Shown here one piece after another: positions 25,501 through 39,200 of a stretch of 64,000 bases of DNA. The notes beneath the pieces were generated by a model that did not search any database, was not told the origin of the DNA, and saw only the letters and a program-made list of their open reading frames with translations. Every line of letters starts with the position of its first letter. Positions within the stretch are counted from its first letter, which is position 1. Both the position numbers and the translations under genes were made by a program. The stretch is from Eledone cirrhosa (Eukaryota > Mollusca > Cephalopoda > Octopoda > Eledonidae): the NCBI GenBank assembly GCA_964016885.1, contig OZ024741.1, positions 413,602,812 to 413,666,811 of the forward strand. The letters are read 5' to 3'.

Positions 25501-26536
25501 GATCACAGCTCTGATATTACAGACATGTGATTATAATGTCTCATGAAAGAATCATTGGATTGAGAGATCACAGCTCTGATTCTACAGACATGTGGTTAGA
25601 AAGTCTTAAGAAAGAATCTCTAAATTGAGGGATCACAGCTCTGATATTACAGACATGTGGTTATAATGTCTCATGAAAGAATCACTGGATTGAGAGATCA
25701 CAGCTCTGATACTACAGACATGTGGTTAGAATGTCGCAGGAAAGAATCTCTGGATTGAGAGATCACAGCTCTGATATTACAGACATGTGTTTATAATGTC
25801 TCATGAAAGAATCACTGGATTGAGAGATCACAGCTCTGATACTATGGACATGTGGTTAGAATGTCTTAGGAAAGAATCTCCAAATTGAGAGATCACAGCT
25901 CTGATATTACAGGCATGTGGGTAGAATGTCTCATGAAAAAATCACTGGATTGAGAGATCACAGCTCTGATACTACAGACATGTGGTTAGAACGTCTCAGG
26001 AAAGAATCACTGGATTGAGAGATCACAGCTCTGATACTACAGACATGTGGTTAGAATGTCGTAGGAAAGAATGTCTGGATTGAGAGATCACAGCTCTGAT
26101 ATTACAGATGTGTGGTTAGAATGTCTCAGGAAAGAATTTCTGGATTGAGAGATCACAGTTCTGATACTATGGACATGTGGTTAGAATGTCTCAGGAAAGA
26201 ATCACTGGATTGAGAGATCACAGCTCTGATACTACAGACATGTGGTTAGAATGTCGTAGGAAAGAATGTCTGGATTGAGAGATCACAGCTCTGATATTAC
26301 AGATGTGTGGTTAGAATGTCTCAGGAAAGAATTTCTGGATTGAGAGATCACAGTTCTGATACTATGGACATGTGGTTAGAATGTCTCAGGAAAGAATCAC
26401 TGGATTGAGAGATCACAGCTCTGATACTACAGACATGTGGTTATAATGTCTCAGGAAACAATCTCTGAATTGAGAGATCACAGCTTTGATACTACAGACA
26501 TATGGTTAGAGTGACTCATGAAAGAATCACTGGATT
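22507..26536 (+). repeat. Higher-order repeat family A, unit 4 (62 monomers, 4,030 bp)
   Basis: Opens with GAGAGACCACAG and repeats unit 2 at +7,150 bp (TACCGATATGTTG at 15896 and 23046; ATTACTGGCA at 17001 and 24151; CTGCTACTAC, GAATTC at 24907). Unlike unit 2 it keeps the GTGGGTAGAATG/CATGAAAAAATC pair near 25.92 kb. In the lines compared between 15.36-18.72 and 22.51-25.87 kb I saw no mismatch, which makes this one of the youngest duplications in the window. Perfect copies of this length are also where assemblers are most likely to err. Confidence 0.86.
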
Positions 26537-27576
26537 GAGAGATCACAGCTCTGATACTACAGACATGTGGTTAGAATGTCGCAGGAAAGAATGTCTGGAT
26601 TGAGAGATCACAGCTCTGATATTACAGATGTGTGGTTAGAATGTCTCAGGAAAGAATATCTGAATTCAGAGATCACAGTTCTGATACTATGGACATGTGG
26701 TTAGAATGTCTCAGGAAATTTTCTCCAAATTGAGAGATCACAGCTCTGATATTACAGGCATGTGGTTAGAATGTCTCATGAAGGAATCACTGGATTGAAA
26801 GATCACAGCTCTGATACTACAGACATGTGGTTAGAACATCTCAGGAAAGAATCTCTAAATTGAGAGATCACAGCTCTGATACTACAGACATGTGGTTAGA
26901 ATGTCTCAGGAAAGAATCACTGGATTGAGAGATCACAGCTCTGATATTACAGACATGTGGTTATAATGTCTCATGAAAGAATCACTGGATTGAGAGATCA
27001 CAGCTCTGATATTACAGACATGGGGTTAGAATGCTTCAGGAAAGAATCTCTGGATTGAGAGATCACAGTTCTGATACTATGGACATGTGGTTAGAATATC
27101 TCAGGAAAGAATCTCCAAATTGAGAGATCTCAGCTCTGATATTACAGGCATGTGGTTAGAATGTCTCATGAAAGAATCACTGGATTGAGAGATCACAGCT
27201 CTGATACTTCAGACATGTAGTAAGAATGTCTCAGGAAAGAATCTCTGAATTGAGAGATCAAAGCTCTGATACTATGGACATGTGGTTAGAATGTCGCAGG
27301 AAAGAATCTCCAAATTGGGAGATCACAGCTCTGATACTACAGACATGTGGTTAGAATGTCTCAGGAAAGAATCACTGGATTGAGAGATCACAGCTCTGAT
27401 ACTACAGACAAGTGGTTAGAATGTCGCAGGAAAGAATGTCTGGATTGAGAGATCACAGCTCTGATACTTCAGACATGTGGTTAGAATGTCTTAGGAAAGA
27501 ATCTCCAAATTGAGAGATCACAGCTCTGATATTACAGACATGTGGTTATAATGTCTCATGAAAGAATCACTGGATT
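26537..27576 (+). repeat. Sixteen-monomer linker between family A units
   Basis: Starts with the GTCGCAGG/GTCTGG, ATTACAGATGTGTGG and EcoRI (26662) units seen after unit 2. It continues with AAATTTTCTCC, CATGAAGGAATC/GAAAGATCAC, GGGGTTAGAATGCTTC, GAGATCTCAG and GACAAGTGG (27406) variants. Several of these are characteristic of the right-hand family B (36-62 kb), so this linker shows that the two families share ancestry. Confidence 0.75.
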
Positions 27577-29266
27577 GAGAGACCACAGCTCTGATACTAC
27601 AGACATGTGGTTAGAATGTCTTAGGAAAGAATCTCCAAATTGAGAGATCACAGCTCTGATATTACAGGCATGTGCTGAGAAAGTCTCATGAAAGAATCAC
27701 TGGATTGAGAGATCACAGCTCTGATGCTACAGACATGTGGTTAGAATGTCTCATGAAAGAATCACTGGATTGAGAGATCACAGCTCTGATACTATGGACA
27801 TGTGGTTAGAATGTCTTAGGAAAGAATCTCTGAATTGAGAGATCACAGCTCTGATATTACAGGCATGTGGTTAGAATGTCTCATGAAAGAATCATTGGAT
27901 TGAGAGATCACAGCTCTGATGCTACAGACATGTGGTTACAATGTCTCATGAAAGAATCACTGGATTGAGAGATCACAGCTCTGATACTACAGACATGTGG
28001 TTAGAATGTCTCAGGAAAGTATCTCCAAATTGAGAGATCACAGCTCTGATACTACAGACATGTGGTTAGAATGTCTCAGGAAAGAATCACTGGATTGAGA
28101 GATCACAGCTCTGATACTACAGACATGTGGTTAGAATGTCGCAGGAAAGAATCTCTGGATTGAGAGATCACAGCTCTGATATTACCGATATGTGGTTAGA
28201 ACGTCTCAGGAAAGTATTTCTTGATTGACAGATCACAGTGCTGATACTATGGACATGTGGTTAGAATGTCTTAGGAAAGAATCTCCAGATTGAGAGATCA
28301 CAGCTCTGGTATTACAGACATGTGGTTAGAATGTCTCATGAAAGAATCACTGGATTGAGAGATCACAGCTCTGATACTACAGACATGTGGTTAGAATGTC
28401 TCAGGAAAGAATCTCTGGATTGAGAGATCACAGCTCTGATACTTCAGACATGTGGTTAGAATGTCTCAGGAAAGAATCTTCAAATTGAGAGATCACAGCT
28501 CTGATACTACAGACATGTGTTTAGAATGTCTCAGGAAAGAATCTCTGAATTGAGAGATCACAGTTCTGATACTATGGACATGTGGTTAGAATGTCTCAGG
28601 AAATGTTCTCCAAATTGAGAGATCACAGCTCTGATATTACAGGCATGTGGTTAGAATGTCTCATGAAAGAATCACTGGATTGAGAGATCACAGCTCTGAT
28701 ACTACAGACATGTGGTTATAATGTCTCATGAAAGAATCACTGGATTGAGAGATCACAGCTCTGATACTACAGACATGTGGTCAGAATGTCTCAGGAAAGA
28801 ATCTCTGAATTGAGAGATCACAGCTCTGATACTATGGACATGTGGTTAGAATGTCTCAAGAAAGAATCTCCAAATTGAGAGATCACAGCTCTGATACTAC
28901 AGACATGTTGTTAGAATGTCTTAGGAAAGAATCTCCAAGTTGAGAGATCACAGCTCTGATATTACAGACATGTGATTATAATGTCTCATGAAAGAATCAT
29001 TGGATTGAGAGATCACAGCTCTGATACTACAGACATGTGGTTAGAAAGTCTCATGAAAGAATCTCTAAATTGAGAGATCACAGCTCTGATATTACAGACA
29101 TGTGGTTATAATGTCTCATGAAAGAATCACTGGATTGAGAGATCACAGCTCTGATACTACAGACATGTGGTTAGAATGTCGCAGGAAAGAATCTCCAAAT
29201 TGAGAGATCACAGCTCTGATATTACAGACATGTGGTTATAATGTCTCATGAAAGAATCACTGGATT
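27577..29266 (+). repeat. 26-monomer unit derived from family A (copy 1)
   Basis: Starts with GAGAGACCACAG and runs through TGTGCTGAGAAAGTC, TACCGATATGTGG with TTGATTGACAGATCACAGTGC, CATGTGTTTAG, AAATGTTCTCC and GAAAGTCTCATG units. It is a shortened family A unit that lacks the later part and is followed at once by a second copy 1,690 bp away. It has two extra units (CTTCAG; CTTCAAATT, about 28.40-28.50 kb) that copy 2 lacks. Confidence 0.85.
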
Positions 29267-30960
29267 GAGAGAGCACAGCTCTGATACTACAGACATGTGG
29301 TTAGAATGTCTTAGGAAAGAATCTCCAAATTGAGAGATCACAGCTCTGATATTACAGGCATGTGCTGAGAAAATCTCATGAAAGAATCACTGGATTGAGA
29401 GATCACAGCTCTGATGCTACAGACATGTGGTTAGAATGTCTCATGAAAGAATCACTGGATTGAGAGATCACAGCTCTGATACTATGGACATGTGGTTAGA
29501 ATGTCTTAGGAAAGAATCTCTGAATTGAGAGATCACAGCTCTGATATTACAGGCATGTGGTTAGAATGTCTCATGAAAGAATCATTGGATTGAGAGATCA
29601 CAGCTCTGATGCTACAGACATGTGGTTACAATGTCTCATGAAAGAATCACTGGATTGAGAGATCACAGCTCTGATACTACAGACATGTGGTTAGAATGTC
29701 TCAGGAAAGTATCTCCAAATTGAGAGATCACAGCTCTGATACTACAGACATGTGGTTAGAATGTCTCAGGAAAGAATCACTGGATTGAGAGATCACAGCT
29801 CTGATACTACAGACATGTGGTTAGAATGTCGCAGGAAAGAATCTCTGGATTGAGAGATCACAGCTCTGATATTACCGATATGTGGTTAGAACGTCTCAGG
29901 AAAGTATTTCTTGATTGACAGATCACAGTGCTGATACTATGGACATGTGGTTAGAATGTCTTAGGAAAGAATCTCCAGATTGAGAGATCACAGATCTGAT
30001 ATTACAGACATGTGGTTAGAATGTCTCATGAAAGAATCACTGGATTGAGAGATCACAGCTCTGATACTACAGACATGTGTTTAGAATGTCTCAGGAAAGA
30101 ATCTCTGAATTGAGAGATCACAGTTCTGATACTATGGACATGTGGTTAGAATGTCTCAGGAAATGTTCTCCAAATTGAGAGATCACAGCTCTGATATTAC
30201 AGGCATGTGGTTAGAATGTCTCATGAAAGAATCACTGGATTGAGAGATCACAGCTCTGATACTACAGACATGTGGTTATAATGTCTCATGAAAGAATCAC
30301 TGGATTGAGAGATCACAGCTCTGATACTACAGACATGTGGTCAGAATGTCTCAGGAAAGAATCTCTGAATTGAGAGATCACAGCTCTGATACTATGGACA
30401 TGTGGTTAGAATGTCTCAAGAAAGAATCTCCAAATTGAGAGATCACAGCTCTGATACTACAGACATGTTGTTAGAATGTCTTAGGAAAGAATCTCCAAGT
30501 TGAGAGATCACAGCTCTGATATTACAGACATGTGATTATAATGTCTCATGAAAGAATCATTGGATTGAGAGATCACAGCTCTGATACTACAGACATGTGG
30601 TTAGAAAGTCTCATGAAAGAATCTCTAAATTGAGAGATCACAGCTCTGATATTACAGACATGTGGTTATAATGTCTCATGAAAGAATCACTGGATTGAGA
30701 GATCACAGCTCTGATACTACAGACATGTGGTTAGAATGTCGCAGGAAAGAATCTCCAAATTGAGAGATCACAGCTCTGATATTACAGACATGTGGTTATA
30801 ATGTCTCATGAAAGAATCACTGGATTGAGAGATCACAGCTCTGATACTATGGACATGTGGTTAGAATGTCTTAGGAAAGAATCTCCAAATTGAGAGATCA
30901 CAGCTCTGATATTACTGGCATGTGGTTAGAATGTCTCAGGAAAGAATCACTGGATTGAGA
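29267..30960 (+). repeat. 26-monomer unit derived from family A (copy 2)
   Basis: Begins GAGAGAGCACAG (G for C relative to the other family A starts) and repeats copy 1 at 1,690 bp, then at 1,560 bp after a two-monomer loss near 30.06 kb. Private bases include GAGAAAATCTC for GAGAAAGTCTC near 29370 and CACAGATCTG near 29992. The rare TTGACAGATCACAGTGC variant is shared with copy 1 only, so the pair arose after its line separated from units 1-4. It ends about one monomer after ATTACTGGCA (30911). Confidence 0.82.
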
Positions 30961-31065
30961 GATCACAGCTCTGATATTACAGATGTGTGGTTAGAATGTC
31001 TCAGGAAAGAATTTCTGGATTGAGAGATCACAGTTCTGATACTATGGACATGTGGTTAGAATGTC

Positions 31066-31260
31066 TCAGGAAAGAATCACTGGATTGAGAGATCACAGCT
31101 CTGATACTACAGACATGTGGTTATAATGTCTCAGGAAACAATCTCTGAATTGAGAGATCACAGCTCTGATACTACAGACATGTGGTTATAATGTCTCAGA
31201 AAACAATCTCTGAATTGAGAGATCACAGATTTGATACTACAGACATATGGTTAGAGTGAC
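31066..31260 (+). repeat. Doubled AAACAATC monomer
   Basis: Two successive units read GGTTATAATGTCTCAG followed by AAACAATCTCTGAATT; the second has CAGAAAACAATC. Elsewhere this unit is single and is followed directly by the CTTTGAT or ATTTGAT unit. A one-monomer duplication is the simplest reading. It also joins the unit that normally precedes CTTTGAT to one that precedes ATTTGAT. Confidence 0.75.
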
Positions 31261-31411
31261 TCATGAAAGAATCACTGGATTGAGAGATCACAGCTCTGAT
31301 ACTACAGACATGTGGTTAGAATGTCTCAGGAAAGAATCTCTGGATTGAGAGATCACAGTTCTGATACTATGGTCATGTGGTTAGAATGTCTCAGGAAAGA
31401 ATCTCCAAATT

Positions 31412-33426
31412 GAGAGATCACAGCTCTGATACGACAGACATGTGGTTAGAATGTCTCAGGAAAGAATCACTGGATTGAGAGATCACAGCTCTGATACTAC
31501 AGACATGTGGTTAGAATGTCGCAGGAAAGAATCTCTGGATTGAGAGATCACAGCTCTGATACTTCAGACATGTGGTTAGAATGTCTCAGGAAAGAATATC
31601 TGAATTCAGAGATCACAGTTCTGATACTATGGACATGTGGTTAGAATGTCTCAGGAAATTTTCTCCAAATTGAGAGATCACAGCTCTGATATTACAGGCA
31701 TGTTGTTAGAATGTCTCATGAAGGAATCACTGGATTGAAAGATCACAGCTCTGATACTACAGACATGTGGTTAGAACATCTCAGGAAAGAATCTCCAAAT
31801 TGAGAGATCACAGCTCTGATACTACAGACATGTGGTTAGAATGTCTCAGGAAAGAATCACTGCATTGAGAGATCACAGCTCTGATATTACAGACATGTGG
31901 TTATAATGTCTCATGAAAGAATCACTGGATTGAGAGATCACAGCTCTGATATTACAGACATGGGGTTAGAAAGCCTCAGGAAAGAATCTCTGGATTGAGA
32001 GATCACAGTTCTGATACTATGGACATGTGGTTAGAATATCTCAGGAAAGAATCTCCAAATTGAGAGATCACAGCTCTGATACTACAGACATGTGGGTAGC
32101 ATGTCTCAGGAAAGAATCACTGGATTGAGAGATCACAGCTCTGATACTACAGACATGTGGTTAGAATGTCTTAGGAAAGAATCTCCAAGTTGAGAGATCA
32201 CAGCTCTGATATTACAGACATGTGATTATAATGTCTCATGAAAGAATCATTGGATTGAGAGATCACAGCTCTGATTCTACAGACATGTGGTTAGAAAGTC
32301 TTAAGAAAGAATCTCTAAATTGAGGGATCACAGCTCTGATATTACAGACATGTGGTTATAATGTCTCATGAAAGAATCACTGGATTGAGAGATCACAGCT
32401 CTGATACTACAGACATGTGGTTAGAATGTCGCAGGAAAGAATCTCTGGATTGAGAGATCACAGCTCTGATATTACAGACATGTGTTTATAATGTCTCATG
32501 AAAGAATCACTGGATTGAGAGATCACAGCTCTGATACTATGGACATGTGGTTAGAATGTCTTAGGAAAGAATCTCCAAATTGAGAGATCACAGCTCTGAT
32601 ATTACAGGCATGTGGGTAGAATGTCTCATGAAAAAATCACTGGATTGAGAGATCACAGCTCTGATACTACAGACATGTGGTTAGAACGTCTCAGGAAAGA
32701 ATCACTGGATTGAGAGATCACAGCTCTGATACTACAGACATGTGGTTAGAATGTCGTAGGAAAGAATGTCTGGATTGAGAGATCACAGCTCTGATATTAC
32801 AGATGTGTGGTTAGAATGTCTCAGGAAAGAATTTCTGGATTGAGAGATCACAGTTCTGATACTATGGACATGTGGTTAGAATGTCTCAGGAAATAATCTC
32901 CAAATTGAGAGATCACAGCTCTGATACTACAGACATGTGGTTAGAATGTCTCAGGAAAGAATCACTGGATTGAGAGATCACAGCTCTGATACTACAGACA
33001 TGTGGTTATAATGTCTCAGGAAACAATCTCTGAATTGAGAGATCACAGCTTTGATACTACAGACATATGGTTAGAGTGACTCATGAAAGAATCACTGGAT
33101 TGAGAGATCACAGCTCTGATACTACAGACATGTGGTTAGAATGTCGCAGGAAAGAATGTCTGGATTGAGAGATCACAGCTCTGATATTACAGATGTGTGG
33201 TTAGAATGTCTCAGGAAAGAATATCTGAATTCAGAGATCACAGTTCTGATACTATGGACATGTGGTTAGAATGTCTCAGGAAATTTTCTCCAAATTGAGA
33301 GATCACAGCTCTGATATTACAGGCATGTGGTTAGAATGTCTCATGAAGGAATCACTGGATTGAAAGATCACAGCTCTGATACTACAGACATGTGGTTAGA
33401 ACATCTCAGGAAAGAATCTCCAAATT
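31412..33426 (+). repeat. 31-monomer tandem block, copy 1 (2,015 bp)
   Basis: Starts with the GATACGACAG unit and carries an EcoRI unit (31602), AAATTTTCTCC, GGGGTTAGAAAGCC, GTGGGTAGCATG, CATGAAAAAATC, GTCGTAGG/GTCTGG, AAACAATC and a second EcoRI unit (33227). The next GATACGACAG unit begins exactly 31 monomers on, at 33427. It corresponds to the end of a family A unit, shortened and repeated. Confidence 0.85.
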
Positions 33427-35376
33427 GAGAGATCACAGCTCTGATACGACAGACATGTGGTTAGAATGTCTCAGGAAAGAATCACTGGATTGAGAGATCA
33501 CAGCTCTGATACTACAGACATGTGGTTAGAATGTCGCAGGAAAGAATCTCTGGATTGAGAGATCACAGCTCTGATACTTCAGACATGTGGTTAGAATGTC
33601 TCAGGAAAGAATATCTGAATTCAGAGATCACAGTTCTGATACTATGGACATGTGGTTAGAATGTCTCAGGAAATTTTCTCCAAATTGAGAGATCACAGCT
33701 CTGATATTACAGGCATGTTGTTAGAATGTCTCATGAAGGAATCACTGGATTGAAAGATCACAGCTCTGATACTACAGACATGTGGTTAGAACATCTCAGG
33801 AAAGAATCTCCAAATTGAGAGATCACAGCTCTGATACTACAGACATGTGGTTAGAATGTCTCAGGAAAGAATCACTGGATTGAGAGATCACAGCTCTGAT
33901 ATTACAGACATGTGGTTATAATGTCTCATGAAAGAATCACTGGATTGAGAGATCACAGCTCTGATATTACAGACATGGGGTTAGAAAGCCTCAGGAAAGA
34001 ATCTCTGGATTGAGAGATCACAGTTCTGATACTATGGACATGTGGTTAGAATATCTCAGGAAAGAATCTCCAAATTGAGAGATCACAGCTCTGATACTAC
34101 AGACATGTGGGTAGCATGTCTCAGGAAAGAATCACTGGATTGAGAGATCACAGCTCTGATACTACAGACATGTGGTTAGAATGTCTTAGGAAAGAATCTC
34201 CAAGTTGAGAGATCACAGCTCTGATATTACAGACATGTGATTATAATGTCTCATGAAAGAATCATTGGATTGAGAGATCACAGCTCTGATTCTACAGACA
34301 TGTGGTTAGAAAGTCTTAAGAAAGAATCTCTAAATTGAGGGATCACAGCTCTGATATTACAGACATGTGGTTATAATGTCTCATGAAAGAATCACTGGAT
34401 TGAGAGATCACAGCTCTGATACTACAGACATGTGGTTAGAATGTCGCAGGAAAGAATCTCTGGATTGAGAGATCACAGCTCTGATATTACAGACATGTGT
34501 TTATAATGTCCCATGAAAGAATCACTGGATTGAGAGATCACAGCTCTGATACTATGGACATGTGGTTAGAATGTCTTAGGAAAGAATCTCCAAATTGAGA
34601 GATCACAGCTCTGATATTACAGGCATGTGGGTAGAATGTCTCATGAAAAAATCACTGGATTGAGAGATCACAGCTCTGATACTACAGACATGTGGTTAGA
34701 ACGTCTCAGGAAAGAATCACTGGATTGAGAGATCACAGCTCTGATACTACAGACATGTGGTTAGAATGTCATAGGAAAGAATGTCTGGATTGAGAGATCA
34801 CAGCTCTGATATTACAGATGTGTGGTTAGAATGTCTCAGGAAAGAATTTCTGGATTGAGAGATCACAGTTCTGATACTATGGACATGTGGTTAGAATGTC
34901 TCAGGAAATAATCTCCAAATTGAGAGATCACAGCTCTGATACTACAGACATGTGGTTAGAATGTCTCAGGAAAGAATCACTGGATTGAGAGATCACAGCT
35001 CTGATACTACAGACATGTGGTTATAATGTCTCAGGAAACAATCTCTGAATTGAGAGATCACAGCTTTGATACTACAGACATATGGTTAGAGTGACTCATG
35101 AAAGAATCACTGGATTGAGAGATCACAGCTCTGATACTACAGACATGTGGTTAGAATGTCGCAGGAAAGAATGTCTGGATTGAGAGATCACAGCTCTGAT
35201 ATTACAGATGTGTGGTTAGAATGTCTCAGGAAAGAATATCTGAATTCAGAGATCACAGCTCTGATATTACAGGCATGTGGTTAGAATGTCTCATGAAGGA
35301 ATCACTGGATTGAAAGATCACAGCTCTGATACTACAGACATGTGGTTAGAACATCTCAGGAAAGAATCTCCAAATT
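33427..35376 (+). repeat. 31-monomer tandem block, copy 2 (30 monomers)
   Basis: Follows copy 1 at 2,015 bp in the same marker order, with few base changes (CATAGG for CGTAGG near 34771; GTCCCATG for GTCTCATG near 34510). One monomer is missing near 35.25 kb, where GAATTCAGAG runs straight into CAGCTCTGATATTACAGG, so the copy has 30 units. Confidence 0.83.
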
Positions 35377-36286
35377 GAGAGATCACAGCTCTGATACTAC
35401 AGACATGTGGTTAGAATGTCTCAGGAAAGAATCACTGGATTGAGAGATCACAGCTCTGATATTACAGACATGTGGTTATAATGTCTCATGAAAGAATCAC
35501 TGGATTGAGAGATCACAGCTCTGATATTACAGACATGGGGTTAGAATGCTTCAGGAAAGAATCTCTGGATTGAGAGATCACAGTTCTGATACTATGGACA
35601 TGTGGTTAGAATATCTCAGGAAAGAATCTCCAAATTGAGAGATCTCAGCTCTGATATTACAGGCATGTGGTTAGAATGTCTCATGAAAGAATCACTGGAT
35701 TGAGAGATCACAGCTCTGATACTTCAGACATGTGGTAAGAATGTCTCAGGAAAGAATCTCTAAATTGACAGATCACAGCTCTGATACTACAGACATGTGG
35801 TTAGAATGTCTCAGGAAAGAATCTCTGAATTGAGAGATCACAGTTCTGATACTATGGACATGTGGTTAGAATGTCTCAGGAAATTTTCTCCAAATTGAGA
35901 GATCACAGCTCTGATATTACAGGCATGTGGTTAGAATGTCTCATGAAAGAATCACTGGATTGAGAGATCACAGCTCTGATGCTACAGACATGTGGTTAGA
36001 ATGTCTCAGGAAAGAATCTCCAAATTGAGAGATCACAGCTCTGATATTACAGACATGTGATTATAATGTCTCATGAAAGAATCATTGGATTGAGAGATCA
36101 CAGCTCTGATACTACAGACATGTGGTTAGAATGTCTTAGGAAATTTTCTCCAAATTGAGGGATCACAGCTCTGATATTACAGACATGGGGTTAGAATGCC
36201 TCAGGAAAGAATCTCTGGATTGAGAGATCACAGTTCTGATACTACAGACATGTGGTTAGAATGTCGCAGAAAAGAATGTCCAAATT
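35377..36286 (+). repeat. Fourteen-monomer transition to family B
   Basis: Units with GGGGTTAGAATGCTTC, GAGATCTCAG, GTGGTAAGAATG, AAATTGACAGATCAC, AAATTTTCTCC and ATTGAGGGATCAC variants lead to the GTCGCAGAAAAG unit that I take as the start of family B. The GAGATCTCAG and GTGGTAAG variants are rare to the left and frequent to the right, so the change of family happens here. Confidence 0.7.
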
Positions 36287-39200
36287 GAGAGATCACAGCT
36301 CTGATATTACAGATATGTGGTTAGAATGTCTCAGGAAAGAATCACTGGATTGAGAGATCACAGCTCTGATACTACAGACATGTGGTTATAATGTCTCAGG
36401 AAACAATCTCTGAATTGAGAGATCACAGCTTTGATACTATAGACATGTGGTTAGAATGTCTCAGGAAAGAATCACTGGATTGAGAGATCACAGCTCTGAT
36501 ACTACAGACATGTGGTTATAATGTCTCATGAAAAAATCACTGGATTGAGAGATCACAGCTCTGATACTACAGACATGTGGTTAGAACATCTCAGGAAAGA
36601 ATCACTGGATTGAGAGATCACAGTTCTGATACTATGGACATGTGTTTAGAATGTCTCAGGAAAGAATCTCCAAATTGAGAGATCACAGCTCTGATACTAC
36701 AGACATGTGGTTAGAATGTCTCATGAAAGAATCACTGGATTGAGAGATCACAGCTCTGATACTACAGACATGTGGTTAGAATGTCTCAGGAAATAATCTC
36801 CAAATTGAGAGATCACAGCTCTGATACTACAGACATGTGGTTAGAATGTCTTAGGAAAGAATCACTGGATTGAGAGATCACAGCTCTGATACTACAGACA
36901 TGTGGTTATAATGTCTCAGGAAACAATATCTGAATTGAGAGATCACAGCTTTGATACTACAGACATATGGTTAGAGTGACGCATGAAAGAATCACTGGAT
37001 TGTGAGATCACAGCTCTGATACTACAGACATGTGGTTAGAATGTCTCAGGAAAGAATCTCTGGATTGAGAGATCACAGTTCTGATACTATGGACATGTGG
37101 TTAGAATGTCTCAGGAAAGAATCTCCAAATTGAGAGATCACAGCTCTGATACGACAGACATGTGGTTAGAATGTCTCAGGAAAGAATCACTGGATTGAGA
37201 GATCACAGCTCTGATACTACAGACATGTGGTTAGAATGTCGCAGGAAAGAATCTCTGGATTGAGAGATCACAGCTCTGATACTTCAGACATGTGGTTAGA
37301 ATGTCTCAGGAAAGAATATCTGAATTCAGAGATCACAGTTCTGATACTATGGACATGTGGTTAGAATGTCTCAGGAAATTTTCTCCAAATTGAGAGATCA
37401 CAGCTCTGATATTACAGGCATGTGGTTAGAATGTCTCATGAAGGAATCACTGGATTGAAAGATCACAGCTCTGATACTACAGACATGTGGTTAGAACATC
37501 TCAGGAAAGAATCTCCAAATTGAGAGATCACAGCTCTGATATTACAGACATGTGGTTAGAATGTCTCAGGAAAGAATCACTGGATTGAGAGATCACAGCT
37601 CTAATACTACAGACAAGTGGTTAGAATGTCGCAGGAAAGAATGTCTGGATTGAGAGATCACAGCTCTGATACTTCAGACATGTGGTTAGAATGTCTTAGG
37701 AAAGAATCTCCAAATTGAGAGATCACAGCTCTGATATTACAGGCATGTCCTGAGAAAGTCTCATGAAAGAATCACTGGATTGAGAGATCACAGCTCTGAT
37801 GCTACAGACATGTGGTTAGAATGTCTCATGAAAGAATCACTGGATTGAGAGATCACAGCTCTGATACTATGGACATGTGGTTAGAATGTCTTAGGAAAGA
37901 ATCTCTGAATTGAGAGATCACAGCTCTGATATTACAGGCATGTGGTTAGAATGTCTCATGAAAGAATCATTGGATTGAGAGATCACAGCTCTGATGCTAC
38001 AGACATGTGGTTAGAATGTCTCATGAAAGAATCACTGGATTGAGAGATCACAGCTCTGATGCTACAGACATGTGGTTATAATGTCTCATGAAAGAATCAC
38101 TGGATTGAGAGATCACAGCTCTGATACTACAGACATGTGGTCAGAATGTCTCAGGAAAGAATCTCCAAATTGAGAGATCACAGCTCTGATACTACAGACA
38201 TGTGGTTAGAATGTCTCAGGAAAGAATCACTGGATTGAGAGATCACAGCTCTGATACTACAGACATGTGGTTAGAATGTCACAGGAAAGAATCTCTGGAT
38301 TGAGAGATCACAGCTCTGATATTACCGATATGTGGTTAGAACGTCTCAGGAAAGTATTTCTTGATTGATAGATCACAGTTCTGATACTATGGACATGTGG
38401 TTAGAATGTCTTAGGAAAGAATCTCCAGATTGAGAGATCACAGCTCTGATATTACAGACATGTGGTTAGAATGTCTCATGAAAGAATCACTGGATTGAGA
38501 TATCACAGCTCTGATACTACAGACATGTGGTTAGAATGTCTCAGGAAAGAATCTCTGGATTGAGAGATCACAGCTCTGATACTTCAGACATGTGGTTAGA
38601 ATGTCTCAGGAAAGAATCTCCAAATTGAGAGATCACAGCTCTGATACTACAGACATGTGTTTAGAATGTCTCAGGAAAGAATCTCTGAATTGAGAGATCA
38701 CAGATCTGATACTATGGACATGTGGTTAGAATGTCTCAGGAAATGTTCTCCAAATTGAGAGATCACAGCTCTGATATTACAGGCATGTGGTTAGAATGTC
38801 TCATGAAAGAATCACTGGATTGAGAGATCACAGCTCTGATACTACAGACATGTGGTCAGAATGTCTCAGGAAAGAATCTCTGAATTGAGAGATCACAGCT
38901 CTGATACTATGGACATGTGGTTAGAATGTCTCAAGAAAGAATCTCCAAATTGAGAGATCACAGCTCTGATACTACAGACATGTGGTTAGAATGTCACATG
39001 AAAGAATCACTGGATTGAGAGATCACAGCTCTGATACTACAGACATGTGGTTAGAATGTCGCAGGAAAGAATCTCTGGATTGAGAGATCACAGCTCTGAT
39101 ATTACAGACATGTGGTTATAATGTCTCATGAAAGAATCACTGGATTGAGAGATCACAGCTCTGATACTATAGACATGTGGTTAGAATGTCGTAGGAAAGA

